Counted from the first letter of the stretch, positions 46,931 to 56,537 are shown. The stretch is DNA of 64,000 nt from Moraxella atlantae NBRC 14588 (GCF_001591265.1 NZ_BCUL01000001.1:284465-348464), one strand, 5' to 3'. The notes: generated by a model from the sequence alone, not told the origin. Numbers and translations: made by a program.

Positions 46931-47806
46931 CTATTCACCAACCAACCAACGCACTTGTGTGCGCGCGTCTTTGGCAATTGGTGGACTGTCGGGATGCTGT
47001 AAGATTGGCTGCAAGTAGTCCAAAATTTGTGCCGCGTGGACGTCAAATTGCCACGGCGGATTGATGACCAACAGACCGCTGCCATTAAGCCCCATCGGTA
47101 CATCAGGCGGATAGGCGTACAGCTCAAGCACCAGTTGGCGGCGAATGGTGGTGCGCTGCATTTTTTTGTAAAACAGGCTAACTGCGTCAGAATTTTTGAG
47201 TGGATACCACAGCGCAAATACGCCTGTTGCCCATTTGCCATGTGCTTTAACCAACAATTCCACCAGGCTGCTAAAATCGCGGTGTTCTTGCTCAAACGGT
47301 GGGTCAAGTAGCACCAATCCACGCTTTTCTTGCGGCGGCACGACTGCCAACACGCCTTCGTAGGCGTTGCGGTGGTGGATGCCAATCGGCAATTGGTGTA
47401 GTTGATAATTAAGTGCATCGTACTCATCGGCATGACGCTCAAAGGCTTCGGCACGAATGGCAGGTTCGGGGTATTTTTCAGCATGATGCGCGATAAACCA
47501 TGGTGAACCAGGATACACGTGTTTGTCATAGCGCGCCTTAGCCGCTGCCAAATCTTGCAAATACGTCTGCACAGCGGGCGGTGCGTGGGTGTTGTCATGC
47601 GCCAATAAGCGCGTCACGCCAAGCTTGGCTTCATTGGTTTTTTTTGCCTCATCACTAACCAGCGAGTACAATCCGCGCCCACCATACGCATCAAGGACGT
47701 AATAGGGCTTAGGCTTTTGGCTGAGTTGGGCAAGCAGTTGTAAGAGCAAGCAATGTTTGATCACATCGGCAAAATTGCCTGCATGATAGCTATGAAAGTA
47801 GTTCAT
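46931..47806 (-). CDS. rlmJ: 23S rRNA (adenine(2030)-N6)-methyltransferase RlmJ
   Basis: 291 residues (E. coli RlmJ, 280). N-terminal 'MNYFHSYHAGNFADVIKH' is diagnostic. The SAM motif is 'YVLDAYGGRGLYSL' and the catalytic motif is DPPFE in 'GLVLLDPPFEQEHRDF', a variant of the DPPY/NPPY class that methylates adenine N6. The start ATG at 47806 is preceded by a weak GGGGC. It diverges from the oxygenase gene downstream and precedes pssA by about 115 bases. Confidence 0.93.
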   Translation of the reverse strand: MNYFHSYHAGNFADVIKHCLLLQLLAQLSQKPKPYYVLDAYGGRGLYSLVSDEAKKTNEAKLGVTRLLAHDNTHAPPAVQTYLQDLAAAKARYDKHVYPGSPWFIAHHAEKYPEPAIRAEAFERHADEYDALNYQLHQLPIGIHHRNAYEGVLAVVPPQEKRGLVLLDPPFEQEHRDFSSLVELLVKAHGKWATGVFALWYPLKNSDAVSLFYKKMQRTTIRRQLVLELYAYPPDVPMGLNGSGLLVINPPWQFDVHAAQILDYLQPILQHPDSPPIAKDARTQVRWLVGE

Positions 47807-47972
47807 CTGTGCCCCTTATCGCCCAATTTTTTTGTACAAAAAGCTTTTCGTCATTGTCAAATCGCTATGTTAGCATAGCTTGACACACGCTGCTGATATT
47901 TTTACACTTAAGGTTTATAGCCACAGGCACGATCATTTGACGACTATTTCTTTTATACCAACATCTGGTGAT

Positions 47973-48629
47973 ATGACGCAATTGCCATCAGATACACCGA
48001 CAGCCGATCTAAGCGAGACAACATTAGATACGCTATTTGCAGTCGATTGGGCAGCGCGCCTTGGTGAAACAGGACTTGATACATTGGCAAACGATGGCTT
48101 TTTGCTGATCGATGATTGCTTTGTTGCGCCTGCTTTATACGCCCTACAAGCCGAAAGTGGCTTTATCGACTACCGCTTGGCAAACCTAACCGCAGGCAGA
48201 CACGCGCGTGATATTCGCGGTGATCGTATCCGCTGGCTGGATGAAACTTGCCCGTATGGCTTGGCGTATTTACGTGCTATTGAACGCTTGGCAAATTGGT
48301 TTAATGCGACGTTATTTACAGGTATTCGACACTGCGAGGCGCATTATGCCTGTTACCCTGCAGGTTTTGGCTACCAATGGCATACTGACAATCCGCAAGG
48401 ACGCGATGAACGTGTGCTCTCAGCGGTGTTTTATCTCAATGATGACTGGCACGCTGCCGACGGCGGCGAATTGGTGCTGATTGATGCATACGGCGGTACG
48501 CAAACTTGCCAGCCACAGGCAAATCGGTTGTTGGTTTTTAACAGCGATTTGCGCCATCAAGTCAATATCACCCAACGCACGCGCTACTCTATTGCTACAT
48601 GGCTGCGCCGTGATGTCGCGGTGGTTTAA
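47973..48629 (+). CDS. 2-oxoglutarate/Fe(II)-dependent oxygenase (prolyl 4-hydroxylase/SM-20 type)
   Basis: About 218 residues. The double-stranded beta-helix iron site is visible: His and Asp in 'YQWHTDNPQGRDERVLSAV', distal His in 'SDLRHQVNIT', and the 2-oxoglutarate Arg in 'RYSIATWLRR'. 'RDIRGDRIRWLDE' upstream is typical of SM-20/EGL-9-like bacterial proteins. The hydroxylated substrate is unknown. The ATG at 47973 is chosen on family length and GGTGAT upstream; in-frame TTG codons at 47880 and 47937 are alternatives. dapE follows 42 bases later. Confidence 0.82.
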   Translation: MTQLPSDTPTADLSETTLDTLFAVDWAARLGETGLDTLANDGFLLIDDCFVAPALYALQAESGFIDYRLANLTAGRHARDIRGDRIRWLDETCPYGLAYLRAIERLANWFNATLFTGIRHCEAHYACYPAGFGYQWHTDNPQGRDERVLSAVFYLNDDWHAADGGELVLIDAYGGTQTCQPQANRLLVFNSDLRHQVNITQRTRYSIATWLRRDVAVV

Positions 48630-48671
48630 CCCCTGATTCAACCAATACCTGATAAAAATTAGGAAATTAAT

Positions 48672-49898
48672 ATGTCGCAATCACTTTCACCTGTATTAGA
48701 ACTCAGCATGCAGCTGATGCGTGAGCCTTCTGTCACGCCGTACGATGGTGCGTGCCAAGATATCTTGGCGGCGCGGCTGGCTTTATTGGGTTTTGACTGC
48801 GAAACTTTGTATTTTGGCGATACCCAAGCCACAGGGCGCGACGCACAAGTCAAAAATCTGTGGGCAAAACGCCACGGTATGCCACAACACGATGCGCCCC
48901 AAACGCCAAACACGGCTGAAAAAAAACCTGTACTGTGCTTTGTTGGGCATACCGATGTCGTGCCAACAGGCGATGAAGCGTTATGGACGTACCCACCGTT
49001 TGAGCCGACATTGCACGATGGCTATCTGTACGGACGTGGCGCGGCGGATATGAAAACCGCGATTGCGGCATTTGTGGTAGCATTAGAACGCTTTATTGGT
49101 GAGCATCCCGAGCATCAAGGCGATATTGCACTGCTCATCACCGCAGATGAAGAAGGCCCATCCGTGCATGGCACCGCCGAAGTGGTACAAACTTTGCGCG
49201 CACGCGGTGAGCGCATTGATTATTGCATCGTCGGTGAGCCATCGAGCAGCAAGCGTGTAGGCGATGTCATTAAGCACGGACGGCGCGGTTCATTGGGCGG
49301 TTATCTAACGGTGACGGGCAAGCAAGGTCACGTTGCCTATCCACAGTTGGCGGTCAATCCCATTCACCACGCGTTGCCTGCCTTGGCAGAGCTGGCTGCC
49401 ACGCGCTGGGACAACGGTAACGCCGATTTTCCACCAACCAGTTTACAAATTGCCAACCTAAACGCAGGTACAGGCGCAAGCAACGTCATCCCACAAACCT
49501 TGACAGCGCAATTTAATTTTCGTTTTTCCACCGAAACCACAGCTGACGCGCTAACAGCCAGCACCGAAGCAATTTTTGCCAAGCATTTTGCCAACAGCGA
49601 GGCGCACTACCAAATCGACTGGCAGCTATCGGGACAGCCGTTTTTGACCGCGCACGGCGCGTTACTTGCCGCTTGTCAGACAGCCATTGCTGCCACAACG
49701 GGTGAACACGCCACGCCTTCAACCTCAGGCGGCACATCTGACGGGCGTTTTATCGCCCCGATGGGCGCGCAAGTGGTCGAATTGGGCGTGTGCAATGCCA
49801 CCATTCACCAGATTGATGAATGTGTCAACGTAGCGGATTTAGAGGCATTGGTGGATATTTACGAAATTGTTTTAAAAAATTTGTTGATTAAATCATGA
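48672..49898 (+). CDS. dapE: Succinyl-diaminopimelate desuccinylase
   Basis: 408 residues (E. coli DapE, 375). Zinc aminoacylase-fold enzyme that releases LL-diaminopimelate for lysine and peptidoglycan. Metal ligands: His in '[13 protein letters not shown]', the bridging Asp in '[16 protein letters not shown]', catalytic Glu pair in '[12 protein letters not shown]', and the C-terminal His in 'NATIHQIDE'. The extra length is mostly a polar insert at about 55-90, before the first metal ligand. Good ribosome-binding site AGGAAAT before the ATG at 48672. Confidence 0.95.
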   Translation: MSQSLSPVLELSMQLMREPSVTPYDGACQDILAARLALLGFDCETLYFGDTQATGRDAQVKNLWAKRHGMPQHDAPQTPNTAEKKPVLCFVGHTDVVPTGDEALWTYPPFEPTLHDGYLYGRGAADMKTAIAAFVVALERFIGEHPEHQGDIALLITADEEGPSVHGTAEVVQTLRARGERIDYCIVGEPSSSKRVGDVIKHGRRGSLGGYLTVTGKQGHVAYPQLAVNPIHHALPALAELAATRWDNGNADFPPTSLQIANLNAGTGASNVIPQTLTAQFNFRFSTETTADALTASTEAIFAKHFANSEAHYQIDWQLSGQPFLTAHGALLAACQTAIAATTGEHATPSTSGGTSDGRFIAPMGAQVVELGVCNATIHQIDECVNVADLEALVDIYEIVLKNLLIKS

Positions 49899-49911
49899 TA
49901 ACAAGTAAGTC

Positions 49912-50253
49912 TTAGCCAAACTGACGATATATCAACAAGCCCAGCACCAGCACGATCACGGCAAAAATCAGTACGCGTTTTTGCCAACGTTTGAGCCATG
50001 GCAAACGGATATTGTGATCCGTTAAATGTTGATCTACGCCACGCTGTAGATGCTCAATATCGTTATGTTGTACGGTTGTTTTTGTTTGCGCTGGCATAGG
50101 CATTTGGCTGTGCTCATAGGCATCAATTTGCGCTTTTGCGTCTGCTAAGCTAATGCCCTGCTCTTGCGCGTGGGTCTTAATAGCAATCACATAGTTTTTT
50201 TTATCGACCAACTGGCGGATATGTGCAGGTAGTGTGTGGTTTTGGCTAGACAT
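49912..50253 (-). CDS. Small tail-anchored protein with an L7/L12-like helical segment, unknown function
   Basis: 113 residues. Residues about 8-46 ('HIRQLVDKKNYVIAIKTHAQ', 'EQGISLADAKAQIDAYE') have the pattern seen in small bacterial proteins related to the ribosomal L7/L12 C-terminal domain (V..L...K...AIK..RE..G..L.DAK...). A polar middle and one membrane helix at about 92-110 ('VLIFAVIVLVLGLLIYRQFG') end the protein, so it should face the cytoplasm with its tail in the membrane. AAGGA lies upstream of its ATG. It follows mfd by 39 bases. Confidence 0.7.
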   Translation of the reverse strand: MSSQNHTLPAHIRQLVDKKNYVIAIKTHAQEQGISLADAKAQIDAYEHSQMPMPAQTKTTVQHNDIEHLQRGVDQHLTDHNIRLPWLKRWQKRVLIFAVIVLVLGLLIYRQFG

Positions 50254-50292
50254 AAAAATCCTTATTTGCTTAGGCTATTTTTAAGCATCTGT

Positions 50293-53200
50293 TTATCCGC
50301 GCTTTAAGCTTAAGTATTCAGTGGTTGTATCCGCTATCTGCGCGGCAGGCGTGGCGGCAAGCAGATGTTCAAGCAGCGCTTTGGTCGCCTCGATTCGCCC
50401 TTGGGGTGTGGCAAGTTTGTCATCGGTGTAGCGTAGCCCCGTTTGTCCGTGCATGCGGTAGTGCTTGGATTGGGATTGAATCAGGCTAATAATTGTCATC
50501 GCCTCGACGGGCGTGTCGGGGGCAAATTCAAGTGTGACGCTGCGGTCATTGCCATCAATTTTATGAATACCCAACGACTCTGCCAACAGGCGCAGCTGGT
50601 GAATAGCAAACAAGTTTTTGGTTGGCTCAGGCATACTACCAAAACGGTCTAGCATTTCGCTACGAATGCTGATCAGGCTGTTCTTATCTTCTGCTGCGCT
50701 GATTTTTTTATAAAATAGCAAGCGCTGGTGGACATCGCCCAAATATTCATCGGGAATCAATGCCGACAGCTGCAAGTTGATATCGCTGGTCAAAGATAGC
50801 GGCGTGTTGAGGTCGGGCGTTTTGCCTGCCTTGATGGCCTTGGTTGCGCGGTTGAGCATGTCCATGTATAGATTAAAGCCAATCGCTTGCATGTTACCGC
50901 TTTGCTGTTTGCCAAGTAGCTCGCCTGCCCCACGAATTTCTAAGTCCTCACTGGCAAGCATAAAGCCTGCCCCCAACGTGTTGGCGCGGCTGATTGCCTC
51001 AAGACGGCGTTGGGCATCGTTGGTCAAGCCCTTGAGTGATGGCACCAGCAGATAGCAATACGCTTGGTGGTGGCTACGTCCAACACGACCGCGCAACTGA
51101 TGCAGCTGCGCCAAGCCGAATTTATCAGCGCGATTGATGATAATGGTGTTAGCATTTGGGATGTCAATGCCTGTTTCAATAATCGTCGTACACACCAACA
51201 CGTTGAATTTTTTGTGATAAAACGCCTGCATGACTTGTTCAAGCTCGCGTTCTTTCATCTGCCCATGGGCAACCGCAACGCGCGCTTCAGGTACCAACTC
51301 GCGCACAGTTTCTGCCATGCGCTCAATGCTGGCGACATCATTATGCAGCAAAAACACCTGCCCACCGCGCAACAGCTCGCGCAAAATCGCCTCTTTGAGC
51401 AAGTTATCACTGCGCTGCATGACAAAAGTTTTGATCGCCAAACGACGGGCAGGCGGTGTGGCAATGAGTGACATATTGCGCATACCCGACAACGCCATAT
51501 TAAGTGTACGCGGAATCGGTGTGGCAGTCATCGACAGCACATCGACATCGGTTTGCATGGCTTTGATACGCTCTTTATCACGCACCCCAAAGCGATGCTC
51601 CTCGTCAATAATCATCAAGCCAAGATGGGCAAATTTGACATCAGGCTGCAACAGGCGATGGGTGCCGATGATGATGTCAATTTTGCCGTCGCTTAAATCT
51701 TGTAAAATCGCCTCGTGCTGTTTTTTGGTACCAAAACGCGACAGCGACGCGATACGCACTGGCCAATCGGCAAAACGGTCTAAAAAATTGTCCTCGTGCT
51801 GTCCTGCCAGCAGCGTGGTCGGCACCAACACGGCAACTTGGTAGCCTGCCTGTACCGCGATAAACGCTGCGCGCATGGCGACTTCGGTTTTACCAAAGCC
51901 GACATCACCGCACACCAACCGATCCATCGGCTGATTTTGTTTCATATCGTGGATCACCGCGTCAATCGCCAGCATTTGGTCGGGCGTTTCTTCAAAGGCA
52001 AATTGACTGGCAAACAAGTCATAGCTAATGGGATCGATGGGAAAATGAATGCCCTCTTTGGCATCGCGCCGCGCTTGCACGTTGAGCAGTTCGGCTGCCA
52101 CATCGTGAATCTGCGTCATCGCCTTAGCTTTGGCTTTGTCCCATTTGCCGCTGCCAATGCTGTGTAGCGGCGCGGTTGCCGTGTCACCACCTGCATAACG
52201 GCTAATCAGCTGCAAATTTGCCACAGGCACATACACGCTGGCATCATCGGCATACGTCAGATGGATAAATTCTTGTAACTGCTGATCAATCTCAAGCGTA
52301 ATCAAACCCTGATAACGCCCCACGCCAAAATCGATATGCACGACGGGGTCGCCAACGTTCATTTCGCTAACCGATTTGACCAAAAACTCCTCGGACACAT
52401 CGCTTTGGCGACGGCGGCGTGTCTGTAGTACTTGCCGCCCAAACAGCTGTGTTTCGCTGATAATGGCAAAGCGTTCGGGCAACCACGCGCCACGCTCAAT
52501 TGGCGCGATGGTAATGGCGACTTGTCGGCTAAAATCTAGCGGACTTTGGGCAAAATCTTGCAAAAACTCGGGCAAGCCTGCCACGCTGGCAACGTCAAGT
52601 TTTTTGCCCAACAAATCCAATAAAATTTCACGCCGCCCTGCGGTTTCGGCAACCAGTAGCGTCGGGATCGGATGATTTTTTAAAAAATCGAGCAAATGCA
52701 TCAGCGGCTCGGCAAGCTGATGCGCCACAGGCAGACTAGGCGGTGTTTGGGTGTTGGCATTGACCGCGCCGCTACGCTCACTGACAGATTGGCTACTGAC
52801 CAACACACGCGCATAACTGGCGATCTTGTCATTGAGCGTGCCTTCGGTGAGGTACAAATCCTCAGGCGGCAAAATCGGGTTGGCACTGTCATGGCGGCGG
52901 TCTTCATAGCGTTGGCTGACTTGCTGATAAAAATGCTGGTACGCCGTCGCCGCGTTTTCCTCAACAATCAGCAAGCTGTCGGTAGGTAAATAGCTGAAAA
53001 AATCGCTTGAGGCTTGCCACAATTCGGGATCAAAAAACAGCGGCTGATAGTACTCAATACCCGGCGGCGCGATACCGTTCATGACATCGCCATGCCATTC
53101 TACCCTGCGCGCGCTGGCATCGGGAAAACGGCTGGCAAAATTGGCCCGAAACGTTTCTTTGCCAGCTTCAAGTGGAAATTCTTTGGCAGGCAAAATCTGA

Positions 53201-53982
53201 AACGACGGAATTTTGCCCAAAATCTGCTGCACATCCTGCCCAGCAAACCGTAGCAAATTGGCGTATTGGTACGGATCGGTTTGCCGTAATTCGTCCAGAT
53301 CCGCTTGCGTTAGGCTGCGCTGGGTTTGTGGATTAAAAAAGCGCATGCTGTCGATTTCATCATCAAACAAATCAAGACGAATCGGAAACGGCTGCCCCAC
53401 GGCAAACAAATCCACCACACTGCCGCGTACGGCAAATTCGCCGGGTTCAAAGACATTATCCACCGCACGATAGCCTGCCAAAGCAAGGCGGTGACGCTCT
53501 TTTATCACATCAAAACGAGCCCCAACTGCCCAATCAAAATGCTGCCCAACCAACCACGCGGCAGGGGCAACGCGCTGCCCCAACGTCTGCACACTGATCA
53601 GCAGCACGCCTGTGCGCGGCATATCGGTGAGTAGCCCGATGCGCTCGGCAACAATGTCTTGATGCGGTGACAACGCGTCATACGCCAGCGTTTCCCAATC
53701 GGGAAACACATGGGCATTGATACCACAAAACAGCAGCTCGGTCGCCAGCTGGTTGAGTTGGTTTTGGTCGGCGGTGATGACGACTTTGAGGCGATCGCTT
53801 TGTCCGCTTGCGGCGGTGGTCAGGCTGGTTAGCCACAGGCTTTGTGCCATGCCTTGTAGATTGCCAAGTTTGTACTTGGCAGCGTCTTTTTTGGTGGTGA
53901 ATAGCTTGGCATTGAGCGCGCGGCTCAACGTGATGATGGTATCTGTATGCGGTGTGTGGTCGGTGGCGTACGCTTGGCTCAT
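50293..53982 (-). CDS. mfd: Transcription-repair coupling factor Mfd
   Basis: 1229 residues (E. coli Mfd, 1148). It displaces stalled RNA polymerase and recruits UvrA. N-terminal UvrB-like modules ('VVITADQNQLNQLATELLF', 'DWETLAYDALSPHQDIVAER'), RNA polymerase interaction domain ('GDPVVHIDFGVGRYQGL'), translocase with Walker A GDVGFGKTEVAM, DEEH box in 'MIIDEEHRFGVRDKE', 'LSMTATPIPRTLNM', and the C-terminal TRCF domain. An Asp/Ser-rich stretch near 370-400 and a longer N terminus account for the extra size. No clear ribosome-binding site at the ATG at 53982, so the first residues are uncertain. Confidence 0.96.
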   Translation of the reverse strand: MSQAYATDHTPHTDTIITLSRALNAKLFTTKKDAAKYKLGNLQGMAQSLWLTSLTTAASGQSDRLKVVITADQNQLNQLATELLFCGINAHVFPDWETLAYDALSPHQDIVAERIGLLTDMPRTGVLLISVQTLGQRVAPAAWLVGQHFDWAVGARFDVIKERHRLALAGYRAVDNVFEPGEFAVRGSVVDLFAVGQPFPIRLDLFDDEIDSMRFFNPQTQRSLTQADLDELRQTDPYQYANLLRFAGQDVQQILGKIPSFQILPAKEFPLEAGKETFRANFASRFPDASARRVEWHGDVMNGIAPPGIEYYQPLFFDPELWQASSDFFSYLPTDSLLIVEENAATAYQHFYQQVSQRYEDRRHDSANPILPPEDLYLTEGTLNDKIASYARVLVSSQSVSERSGAVNANTQTPPSLPVAHQLAEPLMHLLDFLKNHPIPTLLVAETAGRREILLDLLGKKLDVASVAGLPEFLQDFAQSPLDFSRQVAITIAPIERGAWLPERFAIISETQLFGRQVLQTRRRRQSDVSEEFLVKSVSEMNVGDPVVHIDFGVGRYQGLITLEIDQQLQEFIHLTYADDASVYVPVANLQLISRYAGGDTATAPLHSIGSGKWDKAKAKAMTQIHDVAAELLNVQARRDAKEGIHFPIDPISYDLFASQFAFEETPDQMLAIDAVIHDMKQNQPMDRLVCGDVGFGKTEVAMRAAFIAVQAGYQVAVLVPTTLLAGQHEDNFLDRFADWPVRIASLSRFGTKKQHEAILQDLSDGKIDIIIGTHRLLQPDVKFAHLGLMIIDEEHRFGVRDKERIKAMQTDVDVLSMTATPIPRTLNMALSGMRNMSLIATPPARRLAIKTFVMQRSDNLLKEAILRELLRGGQVFLLHNDVASIERMAETVRELVPEARVAVAHGQMKERELEQVMQAFYHKKFNVLVCTTIIETGIDIPNANTIIINRADKFGLAQLHQLRGRVGRSHHQAYCYLLVPSLKGLTNDAQRRLEAISRANTLGAGFMLASEDLEIRGAGELLGKQQSGNMQAIGFNLYMDMLNRATKAIKAGKTPDLNTPLSLTSDINLQLSALIPDEYLGDVHQRLLFYKKISAAEDKNSLISIRSEMLDRFGSMPEPTKNLFAIHQLRLLAESLGIHKIDGNDRSVTLEFAPDTPVEAMTIISLIQSQSKHYRMHGQTGLRYTDDKLATPQGRIEATKALLEHLLAATPAAQIADTTTEYLSLKRG

Positions 53983-54114
53983 AGGTCGCGGATAGTCTTA
54001 CAACTTTTGTGAAATTTGGTGGTGTTAGTATGCTGATTTAATAGATGACGTTTGGATCACATCAAACGCTGTATTATACCTAACCTGCCGCCGAATATCG
54101 ACGTTTAGCCGCAA

Positions 54115-54142
54115 TTTGCATCTGCTATTTTGCATCTGCTAT
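54115..54142. repeat. Perfect 14-base tandem duplication
   Basis: TTTGCATCTGCTAT occurs at 54115-54128 and 54129-54142, in the divergent spacer between mfd and the membrane protein gene at 54259. The rest of this 276-base spacer (53983-54258) shows no gene. Confidence 0.9.
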
Positions 54143-54258
54143 GCGGTCAAACTGATCATATTTTCAACCACCTACTGCCCTGCAAATACTTAAAAAACCT
54201 GTTAAACTTTGATAGAACCAAAATTTTGCTCACCCGTTTATCCAGCCATCAATCCGTT

Positions 54259-54804
54259 ATGAACCATTTTTTGTATATTTTGTTTCGCCTTACTATTACA
54301 GTCAGCTCAACGTTTTTATTACTGACCGTGTATTTGATCAAAAAAACCGTATCAGGTGACGATTTGACCGCGCTTGATTGGCTCAAAATCGCGCTGTATG
54401 TCGCTGTGCCGATCGTGGCAACAGGATTGGCAATTTGGCTGAGTCGTTGGCTGACGGATGATCAGTTTAATCCTGATGATATCACCAACATTGAAAGCAT
54501 CAGCCAACAGTTTTTGCCCAGTTATTTAAGCCTTACGTTTGTCGGCATTAGCTTAACGGGGCATGTGCCACTGGTGTTTGTGGTGTATGGTACGTTGTTT
54601 GTGTTCACGTTTTTGTCGCAAGCGTTTTATCATAATCCGTTTTTCTTTTTGTTCGGCTATTATTTTTATAAGCTAAGTACCAAGCAAGGCAAAACACTGC
54701 TGCTAATCAGCAAACAAAAGTTGTCAAATACAAAAGACGTAGACGTGCCGTATGTCAAAAAAATCAACGATTATTTTTATATCCAACGTGGCGCAAAAGA
54801 TTAA
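54259..54804 (+). CDS. Integral membrane protein of unknown function
   Basis: About 181 residues; I do not recognise the family. It has about four hydrophobic segments: 'FRLTITVSSTFLLLTVYLI', 'IALYVAVPIVATGLAIWLS', 'FLPSYLSLTFVGISLTGHVP' and 'VVYGTLFVFTFLSQAFYHN'. A cytoplasmic-looking charged tail ('KLSTKQGKTLLLISKQ', 'DVDVPYVKKINDYFYIQRG') follows. The ATG at 54259 begins just before the first helix; an in-frame TTG at 54130 would add 43 residues without support. Divergent from mfd, convergent with rraA. Confidence 0.65.
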   Translation: MNHFLYILFRLTITVSSTFLLLTVYLIKKTVSGDDLTALDWLKIALYVAVPIVATGLAIWLSRWLTDDQFNPDDITNIESISQQFLPSYLSLTFVGISLTGHVPLVFVVYGTLFVFTFLSQAFYHNPFFFLFGYYFYKLSTKQGKTLLLISKQKLSNTKDVDVPYVKKINDYFYIQRGAKD

Positions 54805-54821
54805 GTGACGCCCAACGGCTA

Positions 54822-55364
54822 TCAAATCAGCGCTTTATCACTGACGATGATACCGTTGTTGTCAGCATAAACAAACATACCAGAAGTCAGTGTCACACCG
54901 CCAAAACTTAACGTCACGTTGGTTTCGCCCATGCCTTGACGGTTGGATTTGCGTGGGGTACTGCCCAAGGCTTGCACGCCGATGAGCATGGTCGCTAAGT
55001 CATCGACATCGCGCACGCAACCGTACACGATCACACCTGCCCAACCGTTGTCTACCGCTGATTGGGCAATCATGTCGCCAAGTAACGCGCAGCGCATCGA
55101 CGCACCGCCATCAACCACCAGTACCTTGCCGCGCCCATCAGCCGCTTTGCCATCGGTTGCCAACAATTCTTTGACGCGGCTATTGTCTTCAAAGCATTTG
55201 ACTGTCACTACCTCACCACCAAACGCGCTATGCCCACCATAGCTGAAAAACCGCTTGCCCTCGATGTCGGGTGCGCAGACTTGGCATTCAGGCGCAGCAT
55301 CGAGTAAATCACAGGTGACAAACGGGCGATGGGGTGCATTTGGTGGGATATTACTTTGTGTCAT
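54822..55364 (-). CDS. rraA: RraA family protein (ribonuclease E activity regulator / HMG-CHA aldolase-like)
   Basis: About 180 residues. Core 'GKVLVVDGGASMRCALLGDM', 'GWAGVIVYGCVRDVDDLATM' and 'TPRKSNRQGMGETNVTLSFG' are close to RraA, which binds RNase E and slows mRNA decay in enterobacteria. The same fold with R.D also occurs in class II aldolases, so an enzymatic role cannot be excluded; length and close similarity favour RraA. The ATG at 55364 has AAGGA 7 bases upstream and is preferred to the GTG at 55370. Confidence 0.88.
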   Translation of the reverse strand: MTQSNIPPNAPHRPFVTCDLLDAAPECQVCAPDIEGKRFFSYGGHSAFGGEVVTVKCFEDNSRVKELLATDGKAADGRGKVLVVDGGASMRCALLGDMIAQSAVDNGWAGVIVYGCVRDVDDLATMLIGVQALGSTPRKSNRQGMGETNVTLSFGGVTLTSGMFVYADNNGIIVSDKALI

Positions 55365-55453
55365 GATCACGTCCTTATGTTTAAACCCATATATTTAAAA
55401 TAATTTTTTAAAATTTATTCATAAATATTGTTTAGCTATTTTATGCCATAGGG

Positions 55454-56155
55454 CTAGGTTATAGCTAACATTTGCGTGTTATCGATGATATGAACACGCG
55501 CCGTTGCTGCCTTGCGTGACTGGACGGGCAAAGTCTGTGACGTTTGCGCCATCGCTTGCGCAACGCGCTCAGCTTCGATGGGGCGCAATGCCGCTTGCTG
55601 CCATTGTTTGGGCAAAAACGGTTTGATTTTGCTAAACACTGTTTGCGCTAACGCCTCAAGTGGGCGATCATCGTGCTGTCCGAGCAATAGCGATGGGCGA
55701 AACATCACCACATCGGCAAAACCCAACGTCTGCACGGCTTGCTCAAGCTCGCCTTTGACGCGTGGATACAGCAATGGACTGCTGGCATTGGCGTTCATCG
55801 CGGACAACAAAAAAAACCGCTCAACGCCTTGGGCGCGGCATGCTTGCGCAAATGCCAAATTGTAGCCATAGTCAATTTGGCGAAAACGTTCGGCACTGCC
55901 TGCTGCTTTGCGCGTGGTACCTAGGCAGCTAAACGCATCGGTATTTGCGTCTAAGGCAAGCGTGGCTAGCAAGTCTTTAAGCCCTGCAAAGTCTTTGAGC
56001 ACATGGGCGTCAATATTGGGTGCGATGGTGCTTGGTTTACGCCGTGCGATGACGGTCACCTTGGCATAGTCTTGCGCAAGTATTGCCAACAGCGTTTGTC
56101 CCACCAAACCCGTTGCACCAATCAAAATTGCTTCACGCGGCGTGTGATTGCTCAT
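55454..56155 (-). CDS. NAD(P)-binding atypical short-chain dehydrogenase (HTATIP2/NmrA-like)
   Basis: 233 residues. Rossmann-fold start 'AILIGATGLVGQTLLAIL' with GATGLVG, 'VTVIARRKPS', 'DAFSCLGTTRKAAGS', 'FFLLSAMNANASSPLLYPRV' with the K of 'VKGELEQAV', and 'VVMFRPSLLLGQ' follow the pattern of oxidoreductase HTATIP2-like bacterial proteins. The usual Tyr-x-x-x-Lys is Tyr-Pro-Arg-Val-Lys. Substrate unknown. It has its own spacer on both sides and is probably monocistronic. Confidence 0.82.
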   Translation of the reverse strand: MSNHTPREAILIGATGLVGQTLLAILAQDYAKVTVIARRKPSTIAPNIDAHVLKDFAGLKDLLATLALDANTDAFSCLGTTRKAAGSAERFRQIDYGYNLAFAQACRAQGVERFFLLSAMNANASSPLLYPRVKGELEQAVQTLGFADVVMFRPSLLLGQHDDRPLEALAQTVFSKIKPFLPKQWQQAALRPIEAERVAQAMAQTSQTLPVQSRKAATARVHIIDNTQMLAIT

Positions 56156-56306
56156 TTTTACTCACTTTTTCACGGCTGATTTACCTAAACTTTGCCAACT
56201 ATCTGCCGACTTTGCGCTAACTTCGCATGGAATTTTGCGCTAACTTAGCATGGAATATAGTTGCGTGCAAGCCACGCCACAGGCACGTTTTTCGCTGTAT
56301 AGAGGC
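56156..56306. other. Intergenic spacer upstream of the rpsT promoter
   Basis: No gene. Contains the imperfect 23-base tandem duplication at 56211-56256 and the region upstream of the minus-strand gene at 55454. Confidence 0.5.
56211..56256. repeat. 23-base tandem duplication with one mismatch
   Basis: The unit at 56211-56233 begins TTTGCGCTAACTTCGCATGG and is repeated at 56234-56256 with C changed to A in the middle. It lies about 50-95 bases upstream of the rpsT promoter. Confidence 0.9.
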
Positions 56307-56335
56307 TTGTTATCGCCTATTGACGCTGCTATAAT
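56307..56335 (+). promoter_or_regulatory. rpsT promoter
   Basis: TTGTTA (56307-56312) and TATAAT (56330-56335) are exactly 17 bases apart, with TGC directly before the -10. Transcription would start near 56342, about 195 bases before the rpsT start codon. Confidence 0.65.
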
Positions 56336-56408
56336 ATTGTGCTTTTAAAACGCTTGCTATCGCTTGATTATGTTTTGCCGTGTCTGGTGATTAAAGCATA
56401 CAAGTGCA

Positions 56409-56440
56409 GGCGGTGCGTGTCAGGCTGCAACATGCCCGCC
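56409..56440 (+). promoter_or_regulatory. Strong hairpin in the rpsT leader
   Basis: GGCGG(T)GCGTGT (56409-56420) pairs with ACATGCCCGCC (56430-56440) around a 9-base loop. It lies in the long untranslated leader and could take part in ribosomal-protein autoregulation. Confidence 0.45.
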
Positions 56441-56537
56441 GTCAAATCATTGTATCACGTTTGGTCCGCCTTGTTATGCGGCTAAACGTTATTGTTACTA
56501 ACATTGTTATCCAACGTGATGACCCAAGGAGATATTC

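Noticed and set aside
46918..47598. 226-codon alternative frame over rlmJ
   Set aside because: Lies wholly over the well-supported rlmJ gene in another frame; composition is that of a shadow frame.
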